From Leptospiraceae bacterium UBA2033 (GTDB lineage: Bacteria; Spirochaetota; Leptospiria; Leptospirales; Leptospiraceae): 6,072 nucleotides of DNA. The translations under genes were made by a program, and so were the position numbers. The stretch lies in the NCBI GenBank assembly GCA_002333425.1, contig DDBL01000010.1, forward strand, positions 380-6,451, in the 5' to 3' direction. This document shows positions 1 to 5,894 of this stretch, in pieces (the first letter of the stretch is position 1; every line of letters starts with the position of its first letter). The notes below the pieces were generated by a model that was not told where the DNA came from, made no database searches, and saw only the letters and a program-made list of their open reading frames with translations.

Positions 1-409
1 TGATTTCTACGATACTTCCTTTTCGAAGTTTAGATTCTTGCTCTAATCGAACCTTGTCCGGGTATTCCTCTAGAAATGTTTTGATAAGCTCTATCAAATC
101 ATCTTCGATGGTTGCCGGTTTTCCATTGTATTGCACAAATTGAACAACTTGGGGTTCTTGTAGAACGCGAAGTGAATCCTGTGAATAATCAATTTTAACA
201 AATACGTAGGATGCAAATAGCGGAACAGAAATAAGTTTTTGTCTATCTGACCATTTTTTCTTTTCTGTGATGAGAGGTAAAAAATTTTGAATGGATTTTT
301 TTTCCAGTGCTTCTTTTAGTTTTTTTTCTGCTCTGGGTTTTGTGTAAACTGCATACCAATTCAAAGTAGACACGTTAGTAGAAATAGAATCTAATTTTTC
401 TTGGATCAT
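1..409 (-). CDS. NusG-like specialised transcription antiterminator (UpxY/RfaH/LoaP type), 3' part missing
   Basis: The reading frame opens with ATG at 409-407 and stays open for 136 codons to the left edge, so the C-terminal part lies outside the window. Residues 17-72 form a NusG N-terminal (NGN) domain: NWYAVYTKPRAEKKL, then FLPLITEKKKWSDRQK and VPLFASYVFVKID, which match the classic WY.vyt.p..E and vPLFpgYvFv blocks. Residues about 129-136 (RKGSIVEI) look like the start of a KOW domain. Members of this family bind elongating RNA polymerase and promote read-through of long operons, often for capsule, O-antigen or secondary metabolites. The WSDR and PLF motifs resemble specialised paralogs more than housekeeping NusG, and no secE or rplK neighbour is visible. 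The start codon overlaps the gmhA stop (ATGA, 406-409), implying translational coupling. The coding strand carries two A8 tracts near its start. The family assignment is firm; its target operon is unknown. Confidence 0.88.
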   Translation of the reverse strand, partial: MIQEKLDSISTNVSTLNWYAVYTKPRAEKKLKEALEKKSIQNFLPLITEKKKWSDRQKLISVPLFASYVFVKIDYSQDSLRVLQEPQVVQFVQYNGKPATIEDDLIELIKTFLEEYPDKVRLEQESKLRKGSIVEI

Positions 410-975
410 AACATCATTTCTTCGATTCGTTCACAAATATAATGATAAAGCATAATATGCATTTCTTGTATTCGTGGGGTATGGTTAGAAGGGACTTCGA
501 TTAAAATATCAGAAATTTCAGAAAGTGCTCCCCCACCTTTTCCAGTAAGCGCGATTGTTTTTACATTTAAAGATTTAGCCATTTCAAATGCTTTAATTAC
601 ATTCTTAGAATTTCCACTAGTAGATATTCCAAGAAGCACTCCGCCTAACTTCCCGTATGCCTCAACTTGCCTTGCAAAAATATCTTCATAGGAATAATCA
701 TTTGCCCATGCAGTAATGACTGCGGAATTTGAAGAAAGACAAATCACATTTAAAGCTTTTCTTTCTTTTAAAAATCGTCCGACTAATTCTCCAGTTATAT
801 GCATTGAGTCTGAGGCTGATCCACCGTTGCCGCAGATTAAAAATGGATGGTTTTGTTTTAGAGTATCCACAATTATTTTTGTAGCAGTGACTACTTTATT
901 TTCTGTTTCTTCATCATGCAAAAGAATATTTAGATTGTTGTAAGTTTCGATTAGCTGCTCTTTGAGACGTTTCAT
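406..975 (-). CDS. gmhA: Sedoheptulose-7-phosphate isomerase (phosphoheptose isomerase), SIS domain
   Basis: This 189-residue protein is close to the usual GmhA length (about 190). GmhA converts sedoheptulose 7-phosphate to D-glycero-D-manno-heptose 7-phosphate, the first cytoplasmic step toward ADP-heptose for LPS core. The single SIS domain shows the phosphosugar loop ICGNGGSASDS (47-57), HITGELVGRF (59-68), the second loop STSGNSKNV (118-126), and the C-terminal RIQEMHIMLYHYI helix (168-180). By spacing against E. coli GmhA, H59, E63, Q170 and H178 fall at the metal-binding and catalytic positions (H61, E65, Q172, H180). A DiaA-like role is possible from the fold, but these residues favour the isomerase. 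The ATG at 975-973 has no clear Shine-Dalgarno sequence. It follows the nucleosidase gene by 37 nt and its stop overlaps the start of the NusG-like gene, so all are probably one transcript. Confidence 0.88.
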   Translation of the reverse strand: MKRLKEQLIETYNNLNILLHDEETENKVVTATKIIVDTLKQNHPFLICGNGGSASDSMHITGELVGRFLKERKALNVICLSSNSAVITAWANDYSYEDIFARQVEAYGKLGGVLLGISTSGNSKNVIKAFEMAKSLNVKTIALTGKGGGALSEISDILIEVPSNHTPRIQEMHIMLYHYICERIEEMML

Positions 976-1012
976 AATTTTAGAATTTCAAAAACAGGTT
1001 TTGTGTAAAGAT

Positions 1013-1864
1013 TTAATCCTCACCTGTGTTTAATTTTTCTTTTAATTCTTCGAGTGCTTTTTTAGTATCTTGTTTGGAAGTTACTACCTTCTTTTTAGAA
1101 AAATCTTTCAAAAATTGAAAGTCTCCTCCCCCCCTTACTTTGTAACCTTTTAACATATCCAAAACTTGGAAACGTTGGGTGGTACTAAGCCCAAGATTAT
1201 CACTCAAATCTTCAAACACTCTATATTCCCCTGAGTCCAAAACTTCCGAATCTGTGGCTTGGGCTGACTGTCTTTTCCGAGCTTGGTTTAGGACTGTGAT
1301 AATATGAGGAATATTTTTTTCCACGATACTTTGAATGAACGCACCTGTAAATTTTTCTCCTCCGAGATGATCAGAAACTACTTTGAGTATAATGATATTA
1401 TGCGATTGAACAAATGTATTTGCCGCTTCGTAAAATCCAGAAACTTCCATATCAACTAAACCTTGAATAGAAGGAGCAGTTTTGATTTTAATAACTGGCT
1501 TTTCATAAGTAACAATTGTCTCTTCAGGAAGCAAATGGGAAAATAAAATCTCCGGATAATAGGTCTTACCCGAATTTACATCCTCAATTTTGTTAATTAA
1601 AAATATTTGCCCACTTTTATATTTCTCTATACCAGATCCACAAATTCCAAAATTTAAAATCTTATCTGATTTTTTGGGAGGCTCTTTGAGAAGTAGGTAT
1701 GTAGTAGCAACGGCTGATTTTAATTTGCCTGTACCTGATACAATCAGTTTTATCATATCATTGCGGTAAATGTCAAACTTGGTATGAGATAAATCTTTTT
1801 TAAGTTTGAAGTGTTGGATTAGAGGAATTGCTTCCTGTGCTAAAGCTGTTACAATATAAATCAT
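1013..1864 (-). CDS. Nucleoside phosphorylase/nucleosidase-fold protein (MTAN-like) with C-terminal extension
   Basis: This 283-residue protein has an N-terminal phosphorylase-superfamily domain (about 1-195) resembling MTA/SAH nucleosidase or futalosine hydrolase. Visible signatures are IVTALAQEA (4-12, with E11 where MTAN has its catalytic-site Glu), FGICGSGIEKYKSGQIFLI (72-90), VDMEVSGFYEAA (137-148, E140 at the ribose-binding Glu) and VVSDHL (162-167, D165 at the catalytic Asp position). It therefore probably cleaves or binds a purine nucleoside, but the substrate cannot be read from sequence. Residues about 196-283 go beyond the typical 230-residue nucleosidase. They are charged, include LGLSTTQRFQVLDMLKGY and end in a lysine/glutamate-rich probable helix; I do not recognise this part. 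A G7 run lies in the extension at RGGG (244-247). The start follows the gpsA stop by 1 nt and has a good ribosome site inside gpsA, so the two are co-transcribed. Confidence 0.75.
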   Translation of the reverse strand: MIYIVTALAQEAIPLIQHFKLKKDLSHTKFDIYRNDMIKLIVSGTGKLKSAVATTYLLLKEPPKKSDKILNFGICGSGIEKYKSGQIFLINKIEDVNSGKTYYPEILFSHLLPEETIVTYEKPVIKIKTAPSIQGLVDMEVSGFYEAANTFVQSHNIIILKVVSDHLGGEKFTGAFIQSIVEKNIPHIITVLNQARKRQSAQATDSEVLDSGEYRVFEDLSDNLGLSTTQRFQVLDMLKGYKVRGGGDFQFLKDFSKKKVVTSKQDTKKALEELKEKLNTGED

Positions 1865-1865
1865 T

Positions 1866-2870
1866 TTAGTGAATTCCTTCTCGTTTTAAATCTCTTCCCA
1901 TCAAATCTCTAAGTACATCTTTGGGAGATTTATCTTCATAAAGCATCTTGTATATTTCTTCTGTAATTGGCATAGACACACCCAGTTTTTGAGAAAGGTC
2001 ATAGGCACTTTTCGTAGTCTTTACACCCTCTGCTACTTCATTCATTTCAGAAAGAATTTCTGCTAATTTTTTTCCCTGACCTAGTTTGATTCCGACTGTG
2101 CGGTTACGCGACAAATCCCCGCAACAAGTTAAGACCAAATCTCCAATTCCAGATGGACCAAGAAAAGTCATAGGATCAGCACCTTTTTTGACTCCCAAGC
2201 GGGTAATTTCATTTAGCCCACGAGTGATAACAGCAGCGCGAGAATTTTGCCCTTGCCCTAGTCCATCCACTACTCCTGCGGCAATCGCAATTACGTTTTT
2301 TAAAGAACCACCCAATTCCACACCCACTACGTCAGGAGTCCAATACGTCCGAAAGTAAGTAAAACTAAAAACTTCTTGCACTGCCTTTGCTGTATTTTCA
2401 TTTTTAGAAGCAATGCTTACAACTGTTGGAACCCTGTTAATAATTTCTCTGGCAAAACTTGGACCTGAAAGATAACTTAGATTTTTTTGTAAACGACCAG
2501 GAAGCTCTGACTCAAAGATTTCTGATACCATCCTGAGTGTTCCATTTTCAATTCCTTTTGTGGCTGATACAATTGGCGCGTGTGCGGGGAGATAATCTTT
2601 GATTTGGTGAATGATTTCTGTCAATACATGAGAAGGTGGAGCTGATAGGATTAAATCTTTGTCTCTAACTACTTCTTCTAGGCTTGTGCTGGCTTTCAGT
2701 TTTTCCGGCAGGGTTAAATCAGAAAGATGTTTTCTGTTTTTATGCTCTTTGTTAATTCCATCTGCCTGGTCTGCTGACCTAGTCCACATGAGCACATCAT
2801 ACCCTTTATCAGCAAGCAAACTCCCAAGCGCCGTCCCAAAACTCCCCGATCCAATCAAACCTATTTTCAT
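1866..2870 (-). CDS. gpsA: NAD(P)-dependent glycerol-3-phosphate dehydrogenase
   Basis: GpsA interconverts dihydroxyacetone phosphate and sn-glycerol 3-phosphate, supplying the backbone for phospholipids in the cytoplasm. The 334 residues match the usual length. An N-terminal Rossmann domain opens with IGLIGSGSFGTALG (3-16, GxGxxG). It is followed by SATKGIENGT (102-111, K105) and LSGPSFAREI (134-143). The C-terminal helical domain shows GVELGGSLKNVIAIAAG (183-199, with the catalytic-type K191), FLGPSGIGDLVLTC (236-249, D244) and the SRNR signature (254-257). EVAEGVKTT (278-286) and PITEEIY (301-307) are also typical. The ATG is preceded by AGAAGGGG (2882-2875), supporting this start. It is the first gene of the apparent leftward four-gene operon, with the nucleosidase gene 1 nt downstream. 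Nothing appears missing or broken. Confidence 0.97.
   Translation of the reverse strand: MKIGLIGSGSFGTALGSLLADKGYDVLMWTRSADQADGINKEHKNRKHLSDLTLPEKLKASTSLEEVVRDKDLILSAPPSHVLTEIIHQIKDYLPAHAPIVSATKGIENGTLRMVSEIFESELPGRLQKNLSYLSGPSFAREIINRVPTVVSIASKNENTAKAVQEVFSFTYFRTYWTPDVVGVELGGSLKNVIAIAAGVVDGLGQGQNSRAAVITRGLNEITRLGVKKGADPMTFLGPSGIGDLVLTCCGDLSRNRTVGIKLGQGKKLAEILSEMNEVAEGVKTTKSAYDLSQKLGVSMPITEEIYKMLYEDKSPKDVLRDLMGRDLKREGIH
1875..1881 (-). promoter_or_regulatory. Ribosome binding site of the nucleosidase gene, inside the gpsA 3' end
   Basis: On the minus strand AGAAGGA lies 10 nt before the ATG at 1864. It sits within the last codons of gpsA, which supports this start and coupled translation of the two genes. 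Confidence 0.7.
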
Positions 2871-2874
2871 AAGA

Positions 2875-2882
2875 CCCCTTCT
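2875..2882 (-). promoter_or_regulatory. Ribosome binding site of gpsA
   Basis: AGAAGGGG on the minus strand sits 4 nt from the ATG at 2870. The spacing is short, but it is the only purine-rich tract nearby and it fixes this start. A -10-like GATAAT lies just upstream (minus strand, about 2887-2892), but no convincing -35 partner was found. Confidence 0.6.
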
Positions 2883-2961
2883 ATCTGATTATCGTATTTC
2901 AATCTACTTAGATAAAATTACAATCCTAAAATTTTAGAGGTCGTTCCTAGCTCACACAACT

Positions 2962-3184
2962 CCAGCATCGAGCATCTAGTAAGGGGTTGTGTAAAAAGAT
3001 ATGCCACGGAGGCACTGAGTCACAGAGGTTAATAACATATTAGACGTTATTGTGAGATTATGTAGACACGTTAGATGTTTATCTAATATCGTAGAAAAAA
3101 ATTCAATAAACTCTCCGTGTCTTTGTGCCTCGGTGGCAAAACTTTTGTTTTTACACAGTCCCTTACTGGCTGGCTGGATGCTGG
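2962..3184. repeat. Long imperfect inverted repeat, MITE-like dispersed element (copy 1)
   Basis: The left arm (2962-3030) and right arm (3109-3184) are imperfect reverse complements of about 70 nt around a 78-nt AT-rich centre. Shared blocks in order from the outside are CCAGCATC, AGTAAGGG, TGTGTAAAAA, TTGCCAC/ATGCCAC, GAGGCAC and CACGGAG/CACAGAG. The outer parts show small tandem units: AGCATC twice at 2964-2976 and CTGG three times at 3166-3177. The centre contains a smaller perfect hairpin. No open reading frame for a transposase exists inside, so if mobile it would depend on an enzyme from elsewhere. The right end stops 2 nt before the oxidoreductase stop codon. A related, interrupted copy lies near the right edge of the window, showing that the unit is dispersed. 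Confidence 0.82.
3071..3086. repeat. Small perfect hairpin in the centre of the inverted repeat
   Basis: TTAGAT, loop GTTT, ATCTAA forms a 6-bp AT-rich stem within the loop of the larger inverted repeat. A related ATTAGACGTTA lies just to the left (3039-3049), so the centre may itself be a decayed repeat. Confidence 0.5.
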
Positions 3185-3186
3185 GA

Positions 3187-4278
3187 CTAAACTACTGCAC
3201 CCGCGAGAGCAGGATAATCAGTATAACCCTTTTCATCAGCAGTATAGAATGTATCCATTTGAGGACTATTGAGTTCTGCTCCTTTTTCAAGTCTGGTTAC
3301 TAGATCTGGATTGGCAAGGAAAGCTTTTCCGAAAGCAATCAAATTAGCAGCGCCAGAAACTAAATCTGCTTCTGCTCTTTGTCTATCATAACCACCGCTT
3401 AGAATGAGAGTATTTTTAAAGTTCTCTCTGATTTTTTTTACTGTGGAAGGCTCAACAGTTGGTGCTCCCATAGAAGAATGATTTACCAAATGAATGTAAA
3501 CAATTCCGATTTCGTTTAATTTTTCTGCCAAATAAGCATACTCCGCTTCTGTTTCGGCAAATGGACTAACGTCGTTAAACGCTCCATAAGGAGAAAGGCG
3601 AATTGCGGTTTTTTCTTTTCCGATTTTTTCGGCTACAGCTTTTGTTACCTCAATAACAAAACGAGCTCGATTTTCAAAACTTCCACCGTATTCATCTTTT
3701 CTTTGGTTAGAATCTGGCTGTAAGAATTGATCGAGTAAATAGCCATTAGCCCCATGAAGCTCCACTCCATCAAAACCAGCTTCGATTGCATTTACCGAGG
3801 CTTGTACAAATTCAGACTTTGCTTTTTCTATGTCAGACTTTGTCATTTCTCTTGGAGTCGGATGATCCAACATTCCACCTTTGTCTGTCCACATTTGTCC
3901 CTTTGCTACAATGTCAGAAGGTCCAATAATTTCTGCTCCTTCCGGCAAATTCATGGAATGCCCAATTCTACCTGTATGCATAAGTTGCACAAATATTTTA
4001 CCATCCTTAGCGTGAACAGCTGAGGTTACTTTTTTCCAACCTTCGATTTGTTCTTTTGTGAAAATTCCTGGAATTCTAGCATAACCAAGACCGTTTGGCG
4101 AAGGAGAAGTTCCTTCTGTAACAATAAGACCTGCGCCTGCTCTTTGGGCGTAATAAGTTGCAATTAGATCATTTGGAATATTGTTTAGTGCGCGAGAGCG
4201 GGTCATCGGTGCCATTACAATAGCATTTTTCAATTCAAGATTCCCAAGTTTTGTTTTAGAAAATAATTTAGAACTCAT
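3187..4278 (-). CDS. Old Yellow Enzyme-family NAD(P)H:flavin oxidoreductase (ene-reductase)
   Basis: This 363-residue FMN-dependent TIM-barrel protein has the length of classical OYE/NemA enzymes. These cytoplasmic proteins use NAD(P)H to reduce activated C=C bonds, nitro groups or electrophiles such as N-ethylmaleimide. Diagnostic features are MAPMTRSRA (22-30, with T26 at the flavin-tuning Thr), VQLMHTGRIGH (97-107), HGANGYLLDQFLQP (175-188) with substrate-anion ligands H175 and N178 and proton donor Y180, NQRKDEYGGSFENR (191-204), RLSP (227-230), the phosphate-binding LSGGYD (293-298) and AFGKAFLANPDL (315-326). The His/Asn pair is as in yeast OYE1, unlike the His/His of E. coli NemA. The physiological substrate is unknown. 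The ATG has an excellent ribosome site. The receiver gene lies 110 nt upstream on the same strand, a gap long enough for a separate promoter. The stop codon nearly touches the inverted repeat. Confidence 0.95.
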   Translation of the reverse strand: MSSKLFSKTKLGNLELKNAIVMAPMTRSRALNNIPNDLIATYYAQRAGAGLIVTEGTSPSPNGLGYARIPGIFTKEQIEGWKKVTSAVHAKDGKIFVQLMHTGRIGHSMNLPEGAEIIGPSDIVAKGQMWTDKGGMLDHPTPREMTKSDIEKAKSEFVQASVNAIEAGFDGVELHGANGYLLDQFLQPDSNQRKDEYGGSFENRARFVIEVTKAVAEKIGKEKTAIRLSPYGAFNDVSPFAETEAEYAYLAEKLNEIGIVYIHLVNHSSMGAPTVEPSTVKKIRENFKNTLILSGGYDRQRAEADLVSGAANLIAFGKAFLANPDLVTRLEKGAELNSPQMDTFYTADEKGYTDYPALAGAVV

Positions 4279-4282
4279 AAGT

Positions 4283-4290
4283 TCTCCTTA
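4283..4290 (-). promoter_or_regulatory. Strong ribosome binding site of the oxidoreductase gene
   Basis: TAAGGAGA on the minus strand lies 4 nt before the ATG at 4278. It is the best Shine-Dalgarno match in the window and fixes the start, suggesting efficient translation when the gene is transcribed. Confidence 0.8.
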
Positions 4291-4343
4291 AATGTAATAA
4301 TAATATTTACATAAAAAAGGTGAGGGTTAAAATTGCAATCGAA

Positions 4344-4371
4344 AATTAATTAAATATCGAATTAATTAACA
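4344..4371. promoter_or_regulatory. Paired TTAATTAA palindromes upstream of the oxidoreductase gene, possible operator
   Basis: Two perfect TTAATTAA palindromes (4346-4353 and 4362-4369) are centred 16 bp apart around AATATCGA, forming one larger dyad. They lie about 68-91 bases upstream of the oxidoreductase start and downstream of the receiver stop. OYE genes in other bacteria are often under TetR- or MarR-type repressors that bind AT-rich dyads, so an operator is plausible. No regulator gene of those families is in the window. In an AT-rich intergenic region this could also arise by chance. Confidence 0.3.
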
Positions 4372-4388
4372 TGGAACTAATCTGAAAT

Positions 4389-4754
4389 TTAACAATTCAG
4401 AAGTGTCTTAATTTCCTCTATTATTATTCCAGGCGAAAAAGGTTTTTTAATAAATCCTGTGGCTCCGGCTTCTTTGGCTAAAGCGGGATCTTGGTGTCCT
4501 GCCTTGGCTGTGATCATAAAAATTGGTGTTGTTTGAAATTCTTTTCGGGCTCTGAGTTCGACTATCACTTCTAATCCTGTTTTTACAGGCATCATATTAT
4601 CTGTAATGATCAAATCGGGATTAAACTCAATCGCTTTTTCAACTCCAATCTGTCCATTGATAGCTGTTATAACTTCAAACTTTTCCTTCGTTAGAATATC
4701 AGCTAAAATTTTTGCCATCGGTGCTTGGTCTTCTATTATCAGAATTTTTTTCAT
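4389..4754 (-). CDS. Stand-alone CheY-like response regulator receiver
   Basis: This 121-residue protein is a complete receiver domain with no output domain. The acidic pair is E8-D9 (IIEDQ), the phospho-acceptor is D52 (LIITDNMMP), the switch Thr is T82 (MITAK), and the conserved Lys is K104 (FIKKPF). All positions needed for phosphorylation are present, so it should act as a phosphorylatable adaptor or phosphorelay protein through protein-protein contact. No histidine kinase is in the window, so its partner is unknown. The ATG at 4754 has no strong ribosome site. A -10-like TATACT lies on the minus strand at 4790-4785, which would give a leader of roughly 25 nt. The next gene on the same strand is the oxidoreductase, 110 nt away; joint transcription is possible but not shown. 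Confidence 0.92.
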   Translation of the reverse strand: MKKILIIEDQAPMAKILADILTKEKFEVITAINGQIGVEKAIEFNPDLIITDNMMPVKTGLEVIVELRARKEFQTTPIFMITAKAGHQDPALAKEAGATGFIKKPFSPGIIIEEIKTLLNC

Positions 4755-4928
4755 ATCGAACTGTCTTCACCAGTTTAATTTTTCAGTATATTAAGTGCAA
4801 AACTTTTTATCATTTTACCTAGAGATTATCATTTTTTTATTCATTTTCGGGAGGACAGTTTTAATTAATTTATTCAATTTAAAAAAACATTTACAATCCT
4901 TTACGAAATAGAATTCCATCAAAATTAT
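4755..4928. promoter_or_regulatory. Divergent intergenic region between the receiver and hydrolase genes
   Basis: These 174 AT-rich bases must hold the start signals for both divergent genes. Toward the receiver there is a -10-like TATACT (minus, 4790-4785) without a clear -35. A small dyad AACTG/CAGTT (4759-4763 and 4771-4775) would form a hairpin in that leader. Toward the hydrolase there are -10-like TACAAT (4892-4897) and TAGAAT (4909-4914), again without convincing -35 boxes. A TTAATTAA palindrome sits at 4861-4868. GGGAGGA at 4848-4854 looks like a ribosome site but no start codon follows within range. The promoters are weak assignments. Confidence 0.35.
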
Positions 4929-5813
4929 ATGAATAGAAAATACTTTTCTGGCTTGCGAGTTTCATTTCTTATTTTAATCTTATTATTTCTTTACATACCA
5001 TGGTTTTTTTCCTCTTTGATTTTATTTCCAAAAACGAATTGTTCAAAAGATCATCATGTATTTTGTGATACACCCTCTGAAATCGGTATTACTTACGAAA
5101 CAATCAATATTAAAACGGAAGATGGAGTTAATTTGGAAAGTTGGTACATTCCTTCTAGTTCCAAAAAAGGTATTGTTTTAGTGCATGGTCACGGTGGTTC
5201 TAAAAATGAAGGTTTACGATTTGCCCGTTCGTTAAACCAAGCGGGATTCCATTTAGTTCTTCTAAGTCTACGAAGAAATGCAAACCAACCCGCAAGTATG
5301 GGATACCATGAAAGAAAAGACGTAAAGTCTGCTGTAGATTTTTTACTAAAAGAAAAACAAATGGACTCAGTGGGAGTATTTGGATTTTCTATGGGAGCAG
5401 CTACTAGCATCCTTGCCATGGAAGAAGACATTCGCATAAAGGCAGGAATTTTTAGTAGTGGGTATGCTTCTGCGGTAGATGTTTTATCTGAGGCAGCCAA
5501 AAGAGATTACGGCATTCCTTATTATCCGCTTTTACCAATAGTTGTAAATTTAATTAATTTACGTGGGAATATGAAGTTAGAAACAATTTTACCAGAAGAA
5601 AAAATTGGAAATATTTCCCCACGTCCAATTTTTATTTTGCACTGCGATAAGGATGATTATGTAGATGCTAAACATGCAGATAGATTGTTTTCAAAAGCAA
5701 ATCAGCCAAAACAGAAATGGATACCAAGTTGCAATAAACATGAATTAATTTGGAATTTTCATAAAGAAGAAGCAGAGAGTAGGACTGTAGAATTTTTCTT
5801 AAAAAATCTTTAA
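4929..5813 (+). CDS. Membrane-anchored alpha/beta hydrolase (serine esterase/peptidase-like)
   Basis: This 294-residue protein starts with a short basic N-terminus and one strongly hydrophobic segment (about 11-34), a signal anchor or uncleaved signal peptide. The catalytic domain is therefore probably outside the inner membrane. The alpha/beta hydrolase core follows: the INIKTEDGVNLESWYIP strands (59-75), the oxyanion-hole loop VLVHGHGGSKNEG (83-95), the nucleophile elbow GFSMGAAT (152-159, S154), the acid loop FILHCDKDDYVD (235-246, most likely D242) and a C-terminal His (H271 in NKHEL). The order Ser-Asp-His and the spacing support an active enzyme. The layout resembles bacterial proteins annotated as BAAT/Bem46-like hydrolases; the substrate is unknown. 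No Shine-Dalgarno sequence precedes ATG 4929, but the basic-then-hydrophobic start makes it convincing. A weak TTCTTAA/TTAAGAA hairpin spans the stop codon (5796-5816). It has no T-run, so it is not called a terminator. Confidence 0.88.
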   Translation: MNRKYFSGLRVSFLILILLFLYIPWFFSSLILFPKTNCSKDHHVFCDTPSEIGITYETINIKTEDGVNLESWYIPSSSKKGIVLVHGHGGSKNEGLRFARSLNQAGFHLVLLSLRRNANQPASMGYHERKDVKSAVDFLLKEKQMDSVGVFGFSMGAATSILAMEEDIRIKAGIFSSGYASAVDVLSEAAKRDYGIPYYPLLPIVVNLINLRGNMKLETILPEEKIGNISPRPIFILHCDKDDYVDAKHADRLFSKANQPKQKWIPSCNKHELIWNFHKEEAESRTVEFFLKNL

Positions 5814-5835
5814 GAATTTGTTTGAACAAAATAAA

Positions 5836-5869
5836 ATCAGGAACTGTGTAAAAATAAAAATTTTGCCAT
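5836..5869 (+). repeat. Dispersed repeat copy 2, first part
   Basis: The stretch contains GGAACTGTGTAAAAAT and then AATTTTGCCA. It matches the reverse complement of the right arm of the inverted repeat at 3109-3184 (GGGACTGTGTAAAAAC ... AGTTTTGCCA) with few differences. The match breaks off after GCCA, where the expected continuation CCGAGGCAC is absent. Confidence 0.7.
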
Positions 5870-5894
5870 GGTTCGATAAACTATAAACGAACCA
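5869..5894. repeat. TGGTTCG/CGAACCA hairpin
   Basis: TGGTTCG (5869-5875) and CGAACCA (5888-5894) form a perfect 7-bp stem with a 12-nt AT-rich loop. The right half can instead pair with a third copy at 5979-5985, so two structures compete for the same bases. Confidence 0.6.

Larger units (their letters stand above)
2871..3186. other. Non-coding gap between gpsA and the oxidoreductase gene
   Basis: This 316-base stretch holds no believable gene. From left to right it contains the gpsA leader (2871-2940), a short unique stretch (2941-2961), and the long inverted repeat (2962-3184) with its AT-rich centre. Translations crossing it read through repeat sequence and resemble no protein family. No conventional GC-rich hairpin with a T-run ends the upstream oxidoreductase gene. 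The inverted repeat could itself act as a transcription barrier or RNA hairpin, which is inference. Confidence 0.8.

Noticed and set aside
990..1010. Stretch resembling the repeat block (GGTTTTGTGTAAAG) between gmhA and the nucleosidase gene
   Set aside because: Only about a dozen AT-rich bases match and none of the neighbouring repeat blocks follow, so chance is the simpler explanation.
2962..3184. CRISPR array or insertion sequence in the repeat-rich gap
   Set aside because: There are no regularly spaced direct repeats with unique spacers, and no transposase reading frame exists within the element.
3052..3303. Open plus-strand frame across the inverted repeat and the oxidoreductase 3' end
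   Set aside because: Its sequence is repeat DNA plus the antisense of a well-supported gene, with no ribosome site and no protein-like pattern.
3754..4023. Open plus-strand frame inside the oxidoreductase gene
   Set aside because: It is antisense to conserved OYE motifs and composed of unlikely residues; it is a shadow of the real gene.
4382..4400. CTGAA...TTCAG dyad at the receiver gene stop as a terminator
   Set aside because: The stem is only about 7 bp with a bulge and has no T-run on the minus strand.
4848..4870. GGGAGGA as a ribosome site for a small gene upstream of the hydrolase
   Set aside because: No ATG, GTG or TTG follows at a usable distance with an open frame; TTAATTAA brings early stops.
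5796..5816. TTCTTAA/TTAAGAA hairpin over the hydrolase stop codon as a terminator
   Set aside because: The stem is short and AT-only, and no T-run follows, so it lacks the features of a rho-independent terminator.
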